Of a DNA stretch of 53,219 bases, positions 8,234 to 16,034 are shown piece after piece. Made by a program: the position numbers and the translations under genes. Every line of letters begins with the position of its first letter. The first letter of the stretch is position 1. Location of the stretch: NCBI GenBank assembly GCA_031552825.1, contig JAVBMD010000029.1:1-53219 (forward strand), in the 5' to 3' direction. This stretch comes from WQXF01 sp031552825. GTDB lineage: Bacteria > Bacillota > Clostridia > Christensenellales > Aristaeellaceae. The notes beneath the pieces are model-generated. The model was not told the DNA's origin. It searched no databases and saw only the letters and a list, made by a program, of their open reading frames with translations.

Positions 8234-8274
8234 CAAGAAAGACGCTTGGTGAACAGGCGTCTTTCTTGTATAAT
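8234..8274 (+). promoter_or_regulatory. GH3 operon promoter overlapping a perfect inverted repeat
   Basis: TTGGTG (8246-8251) and a consensus TATAAT (8269-8274) are 17 bases apart. A perfect 12-bp inverted repeat (8234-8245 with 8257-8268, 11-base centre) spans the -35 box and fills the spacer up to the -10. It could be an operator, or a terminator hairpin for the ABC operon, but no U tract follows it. Confidence 0.7.
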
Positions 8275-8299
8275 AAGAAGCATAAGGCAGGTGAACCCT

Positions 8300-9901
8300 A
8301 TGCACGGCAAAGCATTGGCGCAATTCTCACTGGAAGAAAAGGTAGGCCAGCTGTTCGTGACCGGTTTTCACGCCGACGCGGTGGACGATCAAGCGCGCAA
8401 GCTGATCGCCCGGCATCACGTCGGCAACATCGTGCTCTTCCGGCGCAACTTTTCTACCCGGGAGCGGGTACAGCGCATGAACGAAGAATTGCAGGCGCTG
8501 ATGCGGGAGCACAACGGTGTGCCGGGGTTTATCTGCGTCGATCAGGAGGGCGGCATGGTTACGCGCCTCACCGATCCGTATGCGATGGTTCCCGGGGCGA
8601 TGGCCTGCGGCGCGGGCGCCGCCGAGGCTGAGCTGCGCCGCTTGGGCGAGCTGGTGGGGGCGGAACTGATGGACGCGGGCGTCAACATGAATTGCGCACC
8701 CTCCTTCGACGTGAACAACAATCCGCGCAATCCGGTAATCGGCGTGCGCTCCTACGGGGACGATCCCGAGCGGGTAGGCTCGCTGGGTACGGCGATGTTC
8801 AAGGGTCTATGCGCCGCAGGCGTGTTGCCGGTGGGCAAACATTTTCCCGGCCACGGCGATACCGCGCAGGACTCGCACCTGACGCTGCCGGTGGTAGCGC
8901 ACGACCGCGCGCACGTGGAGGCGGTGGAGCTGGCGCCCTTCCTTGCGGCGATACGCGCCGGGATTCCGGCGCTGATGACCACGCACATCGTTTTTCCCGG
9001 TCTGGACGGTTCCGGTCTGCCCGCCACGATGTCCAAACCGATCCTCACGGACTATCTGCGCGGCGAGCTGGGCTTTGCGGGCTTGATTCTTTCCGACTGT
9101 ATGCAGATGAAAGCGATCGCCGACCAATACGGCACGCCGGAGGGCTGCGTGGCCGCGCTGGCCGCCGGAGCCGACCTCGTGCTGGTGTGCCACGATGAGG
9201 ACGTGCAGATCGCATCGATCCAGGCAGTGCTGCGCGCGGTGCGCACCGGCGCGCTGCCCGAGGCGGTGATCGACGCGCACGTGTGCCGCGTGCTGGCCGC
9301 CAAGCGCCAGTGGATCCGCCCTGCGCACCGCCTGAGCGAGGCCGAGCTGGCGGCGCATCGGGATTTTGCCCGGGAGCTGTCCGCGCGGTGCGTGACGCTG
9401 GTACACGATGCGCGGGGGCTGTTGCCGCTGCGCGGCAAGCGGGTTTACGCGCTTTCGCCAACGTATCGCGGCCTGAGCATCGCCGAGGATCCTGAGGGAA
9501 CCGTCAATTTTGCTAAGGCTTGCGGGCGGCGATTTGGCGGCGCGTGGGGCAATTTTGACTTGGAGGCCGCAGCCGATCCGGCGCAGCTGGAACGCGTGCT
9601 GGCGGGTTGCGCCGCCGCCGATGCGGTGCTATTAGGAACCTGCAATGTGCAGCAATATCCGGCGCAGGGGGAATTGCTTCGCCAAATACAGGCGCTGGGC
9701 AAGCCGGTGATACAGTGCGCGCTGCGCCTGCCCTACGACGCCTTTTTGCAGCCGCAGGGCGATGCGTTGCTCTGCGCTTACGACTACACCCCCGCCATGG
9801 TCGACGCACTGCTTGATGTGCTGGCCGGGGAGCGGCGGGCAGCGGGCAAGCTGCCTGTGCGGATGAACAGCGAGGAGGCAAGCGCATGCGGATCGTGGTA
9901 A
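8300..9901 (+). CDS. Glycoside hydrolase family 3, beta-N-acetylhexosaminidase-like
   Basis: This is a 533-residue cytoplasmic-type GH3 enzyme with no signal peptide. The TIM barrel shows VDQEGG, the NagZ-type motif KHFPGHGDT (about 191) whose His and Asp take part in catalysis, and the nucleophile loop LILSDCMQM (about 263). The C-terminal 200 residues form the second domain. It probably removes GlcNAc from muropeptides during cell-wall recycling or digestion; substrate choice is inferred from the family. The ATG at 8300 follows AAGGCAGGTGA; an upstream in-frame GTG lies in the promoter. It overlaps the next gene by 16 bases. Confidence 0.9.
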   Translation: MHGKALAQFSLEEKVGQLFVTGFHADAVDDQARKLIARHHVGNIVLFRRNFSTRERVQRMNEELQALMREHNGVPGFICVDQEGGMVTRLTDPYAMVPGAMACGAGAAEAELRRLGELVGAELMDAGVNMNCAPSFDVNNNPRNPVIGVRSYGDDPERVGSLGTAMFKGLCAAGVLPVGKHFPGHGDTAQDSHLTLPVVAHDRAHVEAVELAPFLAAIRAGIPALMTTHIVFPGLDGSGLPATMSKPILTDYLRGELGFAGLILSDCMQMKAIADQYGTPEGCVAALAAGADLVLVCHDEDVQIASIQAVLRAVRTGALPEAVIDAHVCRVLAAKRQWIRPAHRLSEAELAAHRDFARELSARCVTLVHDARGLLPLRGKRVYALSPTYRGLSIAEDPEGTVNFAKACGRRFGGAWGNFDLEAAADPAQLERVLAGCAAADAVLLGTCNVQQYPAQGELLRQIQALGKPVIQCALRLPYDAFLQPQGDALLCAYDYTPAMVDALLDVLAGERRAAGKLPVRMNSEEASACGSW

Positions 9902-10299
9902 TCGACGGGCAGGGCGGCGGGCTGGGCCGCGCGGTGGTGGAACAGGTGCGCGCGGCGCTGCCCGATGCGGAGCTGATTGCCGTGGGCACCAACGCGCTGG
10001 CCACGCAGGCTATGCTCAAAGCCGGGGCGCAGGCCGGAGCCACCGGCGAGAATGCCGTGATCTACAACTGCGCGCGCGCCGATGTGATCGTGGGCGCGCT
10101 GGGCATCGGCTTTGCCAACGCGATGCACGGGGAGATCAGCCCGGCGATGGCGCGCGCGGTATCGGAGAGCGATGCGCACAAGTTGCTGATCCCTATCAGC
10201 AAGTGCAGCGTGCGGGTGCTGGGCGTGACGGAGCGCACGCTGGCGCAGTATGTGGCCGAAGCCGCCGAAGCGTTGCGCGCGTTGCAAGAATTTTCATGA
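9886..10299 (+). CDS. DUF3842 family protein
   Basis: The 137-residue protein starts MRIVVIDGQGGGLG, a glycine-rich strand-loop like a nucleotide-binding fold. It carries the family blocks GTNALATQAMLKAGA and GATGENAVIYN, then a region around GEISPAMA and LIPISKCSVRVLG. It is conserved among Clostridia but has no known function. It overlaps the GH3 gene by 16 bases and is read by coupled translation from GAGGAGG inside that gene. A Rossmann-like fold that binds a nucleotide is a guess from the first motif. Confidence 0.85.
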   Translation: MRIVVIDGQGGGLGRAVVEQVRAALPDAELIAVGTNALATQAMLKAGAQAGATGENAVIYNCARADVIVGALGIGFANAMHGEISPAMARAVSESDAHKLLIPISKCSVRVLGVTERTLAQYVAEAAEALRALQEFS

Positions 10300-10370
10300 C
10301 TCATCCGTTTATTGAGTGGGAAAACAAACCAGTGATGACGAAATCGCGAGCGACTTAGGAGGAGATACGG

Positions 10371-11222
10371 GTGCGTAGGGGGCTATGCTGGTTGCTGGCG
10401 GGCGTGCTGTGCTGGGGTATTTTTGGATCGGCGCATGCGGAGGTGTATTCGGTTCCGCAGGATATTTTTGTGCCGGAGTTGATTACCGTAGCCACCGAGG
10501 AGCTGGGCTACACCGAGGAGAAAAGCGGGTACACCAAGTACGCCGATTGGGGCGGCGACAACAAGTATGGCGAATGGTGCTCCGAATTCGTTTCTTGGTG
10601 CGTGGATCAGGCCGATCTTCGGTTGGGCAGTCAATGGCTGGACAGCATGTACCCGATGCAAACCGCCTGCATCACCGGCGTCAAGTGGTTCACATCGCGC
10701 GGGCGCTATGTGACGGCGATCGGTACGCTCAAGGGCTACGGCGCGCAATGGCACCGCGAGGACGGCGTGCCGCTCTCGGAGCGCCCCTATGTACCCAAGC
10801 CCGGCGACCTGATCTATTTCGAGTGGTATAAGTACAACCGCATCGACCACGTAGGGCTCGTCGAGTATGTGGAGGAGGTCGATGGCGCCGTTCTCATCCA
10901 TACCATCGAGGGCAACAACAAGGAGGCCGATTACGTCAAGCGCTTCTCCTATCCGTTGGACGACCCCAGCATTCGCGCCTACGGCGTGATTCGCGATGAT
11001 ATCGGTACCGAGATGAAGGCGGGCTGCGAGGGCGAGCTGGTGCGGCAGTTGCAGGAGCTATTGGCTGGCGCCGGATATCTGGACGAGAAAAACATCGACG
11101 GCGTCTACGGCGGCAAGACCATCGCCGCCGTCAAGAAACTGCAGGCTGCCAAGGAGCTCAAACAAACCGGGGTCGCCGACCGGCTGACGCAGGAGGCGTT
11201 GGGCGTGGGGTTTGAGGGATAG
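10371..11222 (+). CDS. Secreted CHAP-like amidase with peptidoglycan-binding domain
   Basis: The 283-residue protein begins with a signal peptide that ends near SAHA-E (about residue 24). A CHAP/NlpC-like cysteine-hydrolase domain follows: the Cys in GEWCSEFVSWC (about 70) and the His in RIDHVGLVEYV (about 162) are the likely catalytic pair. The C-terminal 70 residues are a PG_binding_1 repeat (GELVRQLQELLAGAGYL, DGVYGGKT). It would cut peptide bonds in the cell wall. The start is GTG at 10371 behind TTAGGAGG. It follows the GH3 and DUF3842 genes by 71 bases and may share their transcript. Confidence 0.87.
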   Translation: MRRGLCWLLAGVLCWGIFGSAHAEVYSVPQDIFVPELITVATEELGYTEEKSGYTKYADWGGDNKYGEWCSEFVSWCVDQADLRLGSQWLDSMYPMQTACITGVKWFTSRGRYVTAIGTLKGYGAQWHREDGVPLSERPYVPKPGDLIYFEWYKYNRIDHVGLVEYVEEVDGAVLIHTIEGNNKEADYVKRFSYPLDDPSIRAYGVIRDDIGTEMKAGCEGELVRQLQELLAGAGYLDEKNIDGVYGGKTIAAVKKLQAAKELKQTGVADRLTQEALGVGFEG

Positions 11223-11235
11223 ACAACTAGACAAC

Positions 11236-11262
11236 GAATCCCCCGGCAATGCCGGGGGATTC
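11236..11262. terminator. Hairpin between convergent genes
   Basis: A perfect 12-bp stem (11236-11247 with 11251-11262) with a 3-base loop lies between the amidase stop and the dapL stop. It is strong but lacks a clear U tract on either strand, so it may act in both directions or only protect the 3' ends. Confidence 0.6.
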
Positions 11263-11275
11263 GCGCGTAATGGCG

Positions 11276-12508
11276 TCAAGCCTTGATCTTGCCGAATCGC
11301 TCGGTGGCGCGCAGCGTGTTCTCGCGCGTATTGAAGGCGGTGAGGCGGAAGTAGCCTTCGCCGCTGGGGCCAAAGCCCGCGCCGGGCGTGCCCACGATGT
11401 TGGCTCCGTGCAGCAGTGCGTCGAAGAAGCCCCAAGAATCCAGCCCGGAGGGCGTTTTCATCCAGATGTAAGGCGCGTCGACGCCGCCGAATACCGTGAA
11501 GCCCTGTGCCCGCAGCGCCTCGCGGATGATGCGCGCGTTCTCCATATAGTAAGCGACGGTCTCCTGCGTCTGCCGCTTGCCCTCGGGCGTGAAGATGGCC
11601 GCCGCGCCGCGCTGCACCGGGTAGGAGACGCCGTTGAACTTGGTGCTCTGGCGGCGCTTCCACAGCGCGTTGAGCGCTACGCGCCCGCCGTTCCCGTCGG
11701 CGACGGTGACGGCATGCGGCACCACGGTGTAGGCGCAGCGCGTGCCGGTGAATCCGGCGGTTTTGGAAAACGAGCAAAACTCCACCGCCACCTCGCGCGC
11801 GCCCTCCACCTCGTAGATGCTGCGCGGGGTATCCGGCGTGGTGATGTAGGCGCGGTAGGCGGCGTCGTAAAGGATTACGGCGTCGTGTGCCTTGGCGTAG
11901 TCCACCCATTGCTTGAGCTGCGCGCGGGTCAGCGTGGTGCCGGTGGGGTTGTTGGGGTAGCAAAGGTAGATCAGATCCACATGCCCGGCGGGCAGCGCCG
12001 GTACGAAGCCGTTGGCCTCGCCGACGGGCAGGTAGACCAGCTTGTCCCAGTTTCCGGCGGCGTCCAGCGCGCCTGAGCGCCCGGCCATCACGTTGGTATC
12101 GACGTACACCGGGTAGACCGGGTCGGTGACGGCCACCACGCAGTCCTCGCTGAACAGCTCCTGAAAGTTGCCGACGTCGCACTTGCTGCCGTCGCTGATG
12201 AACACCTCATCATAGTCCAGCGCGACGCCGCGCGCGGCATAGTCGTGCTCGCGAACGGCGTTGACGAGGAAGTCGTAGCCGTAGTCGGGGCCATAGCCGC
12301 GGAAGGTTTCGGCGTGGGCCATCTCGTCCACGGCGGCGTGCATCGCCGCGATGACGGCTGGGCATAGCGGCTGCGTCACGTCGCCGATGCCTAGCCGGAT
12401 CAGGTCGGCGCTAGGATTCGCGGCGGAAAAATCCTTGATCCGCCGCGCGATTTCGGCGAACAGATAGCTGCCTTGCAGCCGGGTGTGGTGTGCGTTTACC
12501 TTTGCCAT
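11276..12508 (-). CDS. dapL: LL-diaminopimelate aminotransferase
   Basis: The 410-residue PLP enzyme makes LL-diaminopimelate directly from tetrahydrodipicolinate and glutamate, bypassing the succinylase and acetylase routes. It starts with the DapL-type N terminus (KVNAHHTRLQGSYLF) and IRLGIGDVTQPL. It also has DPVYPVYVDTNVMAG, CYPNNPTGT, and the PLP lysine in FCSFSKTAGFTG. The length is typical of the family (about 400-410). The ATG at 12508 has GAGGAGG 5 bases upstream. It lies 33 bases downstream of dapF, which makes the next product in the pathway, so the two form a DAP/lysine operon that feeds peptidoglycan. Confidence 0.95.
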   Translation of the reverse strand: MAKVNAHHTRLQGSYLFAEIARRIKDFSAANPSADLIRLGIGDVTQPLCPAVIAAMHAAVDEMAHAETFRGYGPDYGYDFLVNAVREHDYAARGVALDYDEVFISDGSKCDVGNFQELFSEDCVVAVTDPVYPVYVDTNVMAGRSGALDAAGNWDKLVYLPVGEANGFVPALPAGHVDLIYLCYPNNPTGTTLTRAQLKQWVDYAKAHDAVILYDAAYRAYITTPDTPRSIYEVEGAREVAVEFCSFSKTAGFTGTRCAYTVVPHAVTVADGNGGRVALNALWKRRQSTKFNGVSYPVQRGAAAIFTPEGKRQTQETVAYYMENARIIREALRAQGFTVFGGVDAPYIWMKTPSGLDSWGFFDALLHGANIVGTPGAGFGPSGEGYFRLTAFNTRENTLRATERFGKIKA

Positions 12509-12541
12509 GGGGGCCTCCTCGTTTATCCTTTGTTATTTTAC

Positions 12542-13378
12542 TTATAACAGCCAGTCGCCCTCGAACACGATGGTCGCCGGGCCGGTCATGTACACGTGAT
12601 CGTCGTAGGGATCCCACTCGATGTCCAGATCGCCGCCCATCAGGTGTACCGTGGCGCGGCGGCCGGTTAGCCCGCACAGGGCGGCGGCGGTCAGTGAGGC
12701 GCAGGCGCCGGTGCCGCAGGCTTGGGTTTCGCCGCTGCCGCGCTCCCACACGCGCATGCGCAGCGCATCGTGCCCCAGCACCTGCACGAATTCGGTATTG
12801 GTGCGGTTGAGGAACAGCGGGTGATTTTCAAAGGCAGGGCCGATGCTTGGCAGATCCAGCTTGCGCGGATCCTGCTCCACGAACACCACGCAATGCGGGT
12901 TGCCCATCGAAACGCAGGTCATCTTCCACTTTCGCCCGGCGGCTTCGATGGGCGTCAGCACGATGCGTTCGCCGGGCAGGTTGACGCCGATCTCCTCGGG
13001 CTTGAGCTTGGGCGCGCCCATGTCCACGCGCACGCTGCGCACCACGCCCTCGCGCGTGGAGAGCCATAGCGTGCGCACGCCGCCCCGGGTTTCCAGCGTG
13101 ATCTCCTGCTTCTTGGTCAGGCCGCGCTCGTACACGTACTTGCCGACACAGCGCGAGGCATTGCCGCACATCTCGCCCTCCGAACCGTCGGCGTTGAAGA
13201 TGCGCATGGCAAAGTCGGCGCGCTCCGAGGGGCCGATCAGGATCAGGCCGTCGGCGCCGATGCCAGTGTGCGGCTTGCTCATCGCAATCGACAGCGCGGA
13301 CGGATCCTTGATCTGCTCGCGAAACAGATCCACGTACACGTAGTCGTTGCCGATGCCATGCATCTTGATGAAGTGCAT
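12542..13378 (-). CDS. dapF: Diaminopimelate epimerase
   Basis: The 278-residue enzyme interconverts LL- and meso-diaminopimelate with a two-cysteine acid-base pair. Both are visible: EMCGNASRC (about residue 74) and ETQACGTGAC (about 220). The N terminus HFIKMHGIGNDYVYVD is typical. The ATG at 13378 is preceded by GGGAGG; the frame stays open upstream but without family similarity. It precedes dapL in the same operon. The sequence upstream shows no clear promoter; a small hairpin (TATGCC-GGCATA, 13467-13490) is the only structure seen. Confidence 0.95.
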   Translation of the reverse strand: MHFIKMHGIGNDYVYVDLFREQIKDPSALSIAMSKPHTGIGADGLILIGPSERADFAMRIFNADGSEGEMCGNASRCVGKYVYERGLTKKQEITLETRGGVRTLWLSTREGVVRSVRVDMGAPKLKPEEIGVNLPGERIVLTPIEAAGRKWKMTCVSMGNPHCVVFVEQDPRKLDLPSIGPAFENHPLFLNRTNTEFVQVLGHDALRMRVWERGSGETQACGTGACASLTAAALCGLTGRRATVHLMGGDLDIEWDPYDDHVYMTGPATIVFEGDWLL

Positions 13379-13518
13379 AAGCGCCTCCCTTTCTTTTCCG
13401 TCAGACCCTTTTCGGCATGATCGCGCCGATTTCCTGCCCGAAGCGCGCGGCTTCTTCTCTTTTGTATGCCCGAGGGGCGGTTGGCATATCCGATTCGGTA
13501 AAAAAGAGATGGCACCGG

Positions 13519-13548
13519 TTGATGAAATAAAGGAATATTTATGATAAA
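13519..13548 (+). promoter_or_regulatory. Possible promoter of the small Cys-rich gene
   Basis: TTGATG (13519-13524) lies 18 bases before GATAAA (13543-13548), or 15 bases before TATGAT (13540-13545). The region is clearly AT-richer than its surroundings and ends about 40 bases before the start codon. The exact -10 is uncertain. Confidence 0.4.
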
Positions 13549-13587
13549 ATGGGTTCCGAAGGGAATTTGAATTTTGGAGGATATAGT

Positions 13588-13893
13588 ATGCGTACAAAAG
13601 AAGCACATTATGAGTCGGTGAAGCGGAATCGAGAATTGGTTGCCAATCCCCAGAATACACAATGCACCTGCCCGAATACCCTCTGCGATTGGTATGGGAA
13701 GTGCAAAGAATGCGTCGCGCTGCACCGCTATCATAAGGATCACATTCCCGCTTGCTTGCAACCGATTCTCGAGGATAAGCTCAAGGCGCTGGTTCAGGTC
13801 GTCGAAATGGTGGCGGTCAAAAAGGAAGGAACGCCAATCGAGTTTAGGCATTACGTGAGAGAACGGGACAAAGCGGCGCGAGAAAGCGAATAA
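13588..13893 (+). CDS. Small cysteine-rich conserved protein of unknown function
   Basis: The 101-residue protein has a compact cluster of cysteines: CTCPNTLC, then a short gap, KCKEC and, 14 residues on, ACL (about residues 27-56), mixed with His (HRYHKDH). This suggests a zinc or iron-sulfur site. Similar small proteins occur in many Clostridia without an assigned role. The rest is helical and charged. The start at 13588 follows TTGGAGG by 7 bases; an in-frame ATG 39 bases earlier has no ribosome site. The gene stands alone with its own AT-rich promoter and terminator, and its GC content is lower than its neighbours', a possible sign of transfer. Confidence 0.75.
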   Translation: MRTKEAHYESVKRNRELVANPQNTQCTCPNTLCDWYGKCKECVALHRYHKDHIPACLQPILEDKLKALVQVVEMVAVKKEGTPIEFRHYVRERDKAARESE

Positions 13894-13900
13894 ATAAGGG

Positions 13901-13930
13901 AAAAGAAGGACCGAATGATCCTTCTTTTTT
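13901..13930. terminator. Bidirectional intrinsic terminator
   Basis: A stem of about 10 bp (13901-13912 with 13917-13928, one mismatch) with loop GAAT is followed on the plus strand by a run of six T (13925-13930). On the minus strand it is followed by TTTTCCCTTATTT. It serves the small Cys-rich gene and the convergent nucleoside-transporter operon. Confidence 0.8.
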
Positions 13931-13953
13931 GATCCTTAACGGCAGCCTTGGCG

Positions 13954-14883
13954 TTACGCCTTCTCGTACGGAATCCCATCGGCGGCGGGCGCGTTGGAGC
14001 GGCCAACGAACAGCACCAGAATCACCAGCGTCAGCACGTAGGGCAGCATGCTCAGCACGCCCGAGGAGATATTGACGCGCCCCGGATAGCCGAGGAATAC
14101 CACCATCGCGTTGGCCGCGCCGAACACGAGGCATGCGCCCAGCGCGCCGTGCGGCTTCCATTTGCCGAAGATCATCGCGGCCATGGCGATAAAGCCCTGC
14201 CCGCAGACCGTGTTGTTGAAGAAGGTGGAGGAGACGCCGATCGACAGCGAGCCGCCGCCCAGTCCGGCGAGGAAGCCGGAGGCGATGACGCACAGGTAGC
14301 GGTACTTCGCCACGCTGACGCCCAGCGTATCGGCGGCGCGGGGATGCTCGCCGATGGCGCGCACCCGCAGGCCGAAGCGCGTGCGGTAGAGCAGGAACCA
14401 CAGAAGCGCCACCGTGACCAGCGCCACATATACGCCGATGTCCTGATTGAACACCTGATGCCAGAAGGAATTCGGCGGGAAGACATCGGCCAAGTACTTG
14501 GGCAGCTTTTCGTGCAGCTCGATGGTGCGGGTCATCGCCGCGCCGTTGAACAGCTTGCGGCACAGGAACAACGACAGCCCCGGCGCAAGGAAGTTGATGG
14601 CTACGCCAGAAACCGTCTGGTTGGCGTGGAAGCTGATCGATACCAGCGCGTGGATCAGGCCGAAGAAAGCGCCGGTCAGCCCGCCTGCCAGAAAGGAGAG
14701 ATAGGGGTTGCCGGTGAAGCAGGCTACCGCCGAGGCCGCGAAGGCGCCCATGGTCATCATGCCTTCTAGGCCGATGTTGATGACGCCGGAATTCTCCGAG
14801 ATTACGCCGCCCATGGCGGCGTAGATCAGCGGCGTGGCGTACATCAGCGTGGTGCCGAGGATAAAGGCGAGACCTTGAATCAT
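13954..14883 (-). CDS. Nucleoside ABC transporter permease (BMP system, second permease)
   Basis: The 309-residue membrane protein has 8-10 hydrophobic helices and the BPD_transp_2 signature around NSGVINIGLEGMMTMGAF. The stretch HANQTVSGVAIN is typical of BMP-linked (YufQ/NupQ-like) nucleoside permeases. It is the last gene of the cluster, overlapping the preceding permease by four bases. It forms the membrane channel with that permease and takes up nucleosides or related molecules delivered by the BMP binding protein. The nucleoside specificity is from family knowledge. Confidence 0.9.
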   Translation of the reverse strand: MIQGLAFILGTTLMYATPLIYAAMGGVISENSGVINIGLEGMMTMGAFAASAVACFTGNPYLSFLAGGLTGAFFGLIHALVSISFHANQTVSGVAINFLAPGLSLFLCRKLFNGAAMTRTIELHEKLPKYLADVFPPNSFWHQVFNQDIGVYVALVTVALLWFLLYRTRFGLRVRAIGEHPRAADTLGVSVAKYRYLCVIASGFLAGLGGGSLSIGVSSTFFNNTVCGQGFIAMAAMIFGKWKPHGALGACLVFGAANAMVVFLGYPGRVNISSGVLSMLPYVLTLVILVLFVGRSNAPAADGIPYEKA

Positions 14884-16034
14884 TCCTTAACGCCTCCCTT
14901 CGAGCGGTGCGTGTGCAGGCGGATCATCGAGAAGATGCGCGGCGCCGATACGCATAGCATGATAACGCCGATCATGATCGATACCACCTCGGGCGGCGCT
15001 TTGACCGGGTCGGCGTTGACCTTGCTGCCGCCGTACTTGAGCACCGCGAAGAACAGCCCGGAGAGCAGCGTGCCCAGCGCCGTGCTGTTGCCCATCAGCG
15101 CCACGGCGAGGCCGTCGAAGCCGTAGCCCTCCATCGCGCCTAGGTTGGACAGGCGGTGGGGGATGGTGATGCCCAGCAGCTGCACCGCACCGGCGCAACC
15201 GGCGATCGCGCCCGCGATGGCCATGGCGGTCATGGTGCGGTTGCCGATGTTGATGCCGGAGTGCTTGGCGGCGTCGCGGCCGGAACCGACGGCGCGCAGC
15301 TCGTAGCCCAGCTTGGTGCGCGCCAGCACGAACCATACCACGATCACCAGCGCCAGCGCGATGAGCAATCCCCAGTTGATGGGCGTGGACAGCACGTCGC
15401 GCCAGAAAGGGTTGTTGGCCAGCCAGGCCTTGCCCTCCTCGGTCTTTTTCCAGCCCTCGAGCAGCACGATGTTGGCGGTGGGCTGGGTGGAGTAGGAGAT
15501 ATTGATCTTCTCGCTAAAGAAGGGAGCGGCCACGATGACGTTGTGGGCGTAGAAGGCGATCCAGTTGAGCATGATGCCGGAGATGACTTCGTTGATGCCG
15601 AAGCGCGCCTTGAGCCAGCCTGCCAGCGCGCCGACCAGCGCGGCGGCGGCCGAGGCGATCAGAATAACCGCGAGCGGGTGGATCACCGGCGGCAGTTTGG
15701 TGAAATGGCCGACCAGCGCCGCCACCGTGAGGCCTACGATGTACTGCCCCTCCGCGCCGATGTTAAAAAGCCCGGTGCGGTAGGCGAAGGTGACCGACAG
15801 GCCGGTGATGATGATGGGTTGCGCCTTGAGCAACGTCCAAGCGAGGTACTTGGGCTTGCTGAACACGCCCTCGAACATCATGCGGTAAACCGCGAACGGA
15901 TCATAGCCCGATACCCACAGCACCACGCCGCCCAGCGCGAAGGCCAGCACGATGGAGAGCAGCGTGAGCAGGAAGGTGTTTTGTTCGCCCCGCGCCCGCT
16001 TTCTTTCCGGCTTCGCGATTTCAGACTTCGACAT
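14880..16034 (-). CDS. Nucleoside ABC transporter permease (BMP system, first permease)
   Basis: The 384-residue membrane protein has a basic N terminus (PERKRARGE) and about ten helices. The conserved block GLFNIGAEGQYIVG and GFDGLAVALMGNSTALG resemble the YufP/NupP permease. The start is set at the ATG at 16034, 8 bases after GGGAGG; a GTG nine bases earlier is less well placed. It overlaps the ATPase gene upstream by 14 bases and the second permease downstream by 4 bases. It forms the translocation pore with that permease. Confidence 0.9.
   Translation of the reverse strand: MSKSEIAKPERKRARGEQNTFLLTLLSIVLAFALGGVVLWVSGYDPFAVYRMMFEGVFSKPKYLAWTLLKAQPIIITGLSVTFAYRTGLFNIGAEGQYIVGLTVAALVGHFTKLPPVIHPLAVILIASAAAALVGALAGWLKARFGINEVISGIMLNWIAFYAHNVIVAAPFFSEKINISYSTQPTANIVLLEGWKKTEEGKAWLANNPFWRDVLSTPINWGLLIALALVIVVWFVLARTKLGYELRAVGSGRDAAKHSGINIGNRTMTAMAIAGAIAGCAGAVQLLGITIPHRLSNLGAMEGYGFDGLAVALMGNSTALGTLLSGLFFAVLKYGGSKVNADPVKAPPEVVSIMIGVIMLCVSAPRIFSMIRLHTHRSKGGVKE

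Noticed and set aside
12490..12810. Arg-rich plus-strand frame opposite dapF
   Set aside because: It is an antisense shadow of the DapF cysteine-motif region and has no start signals.
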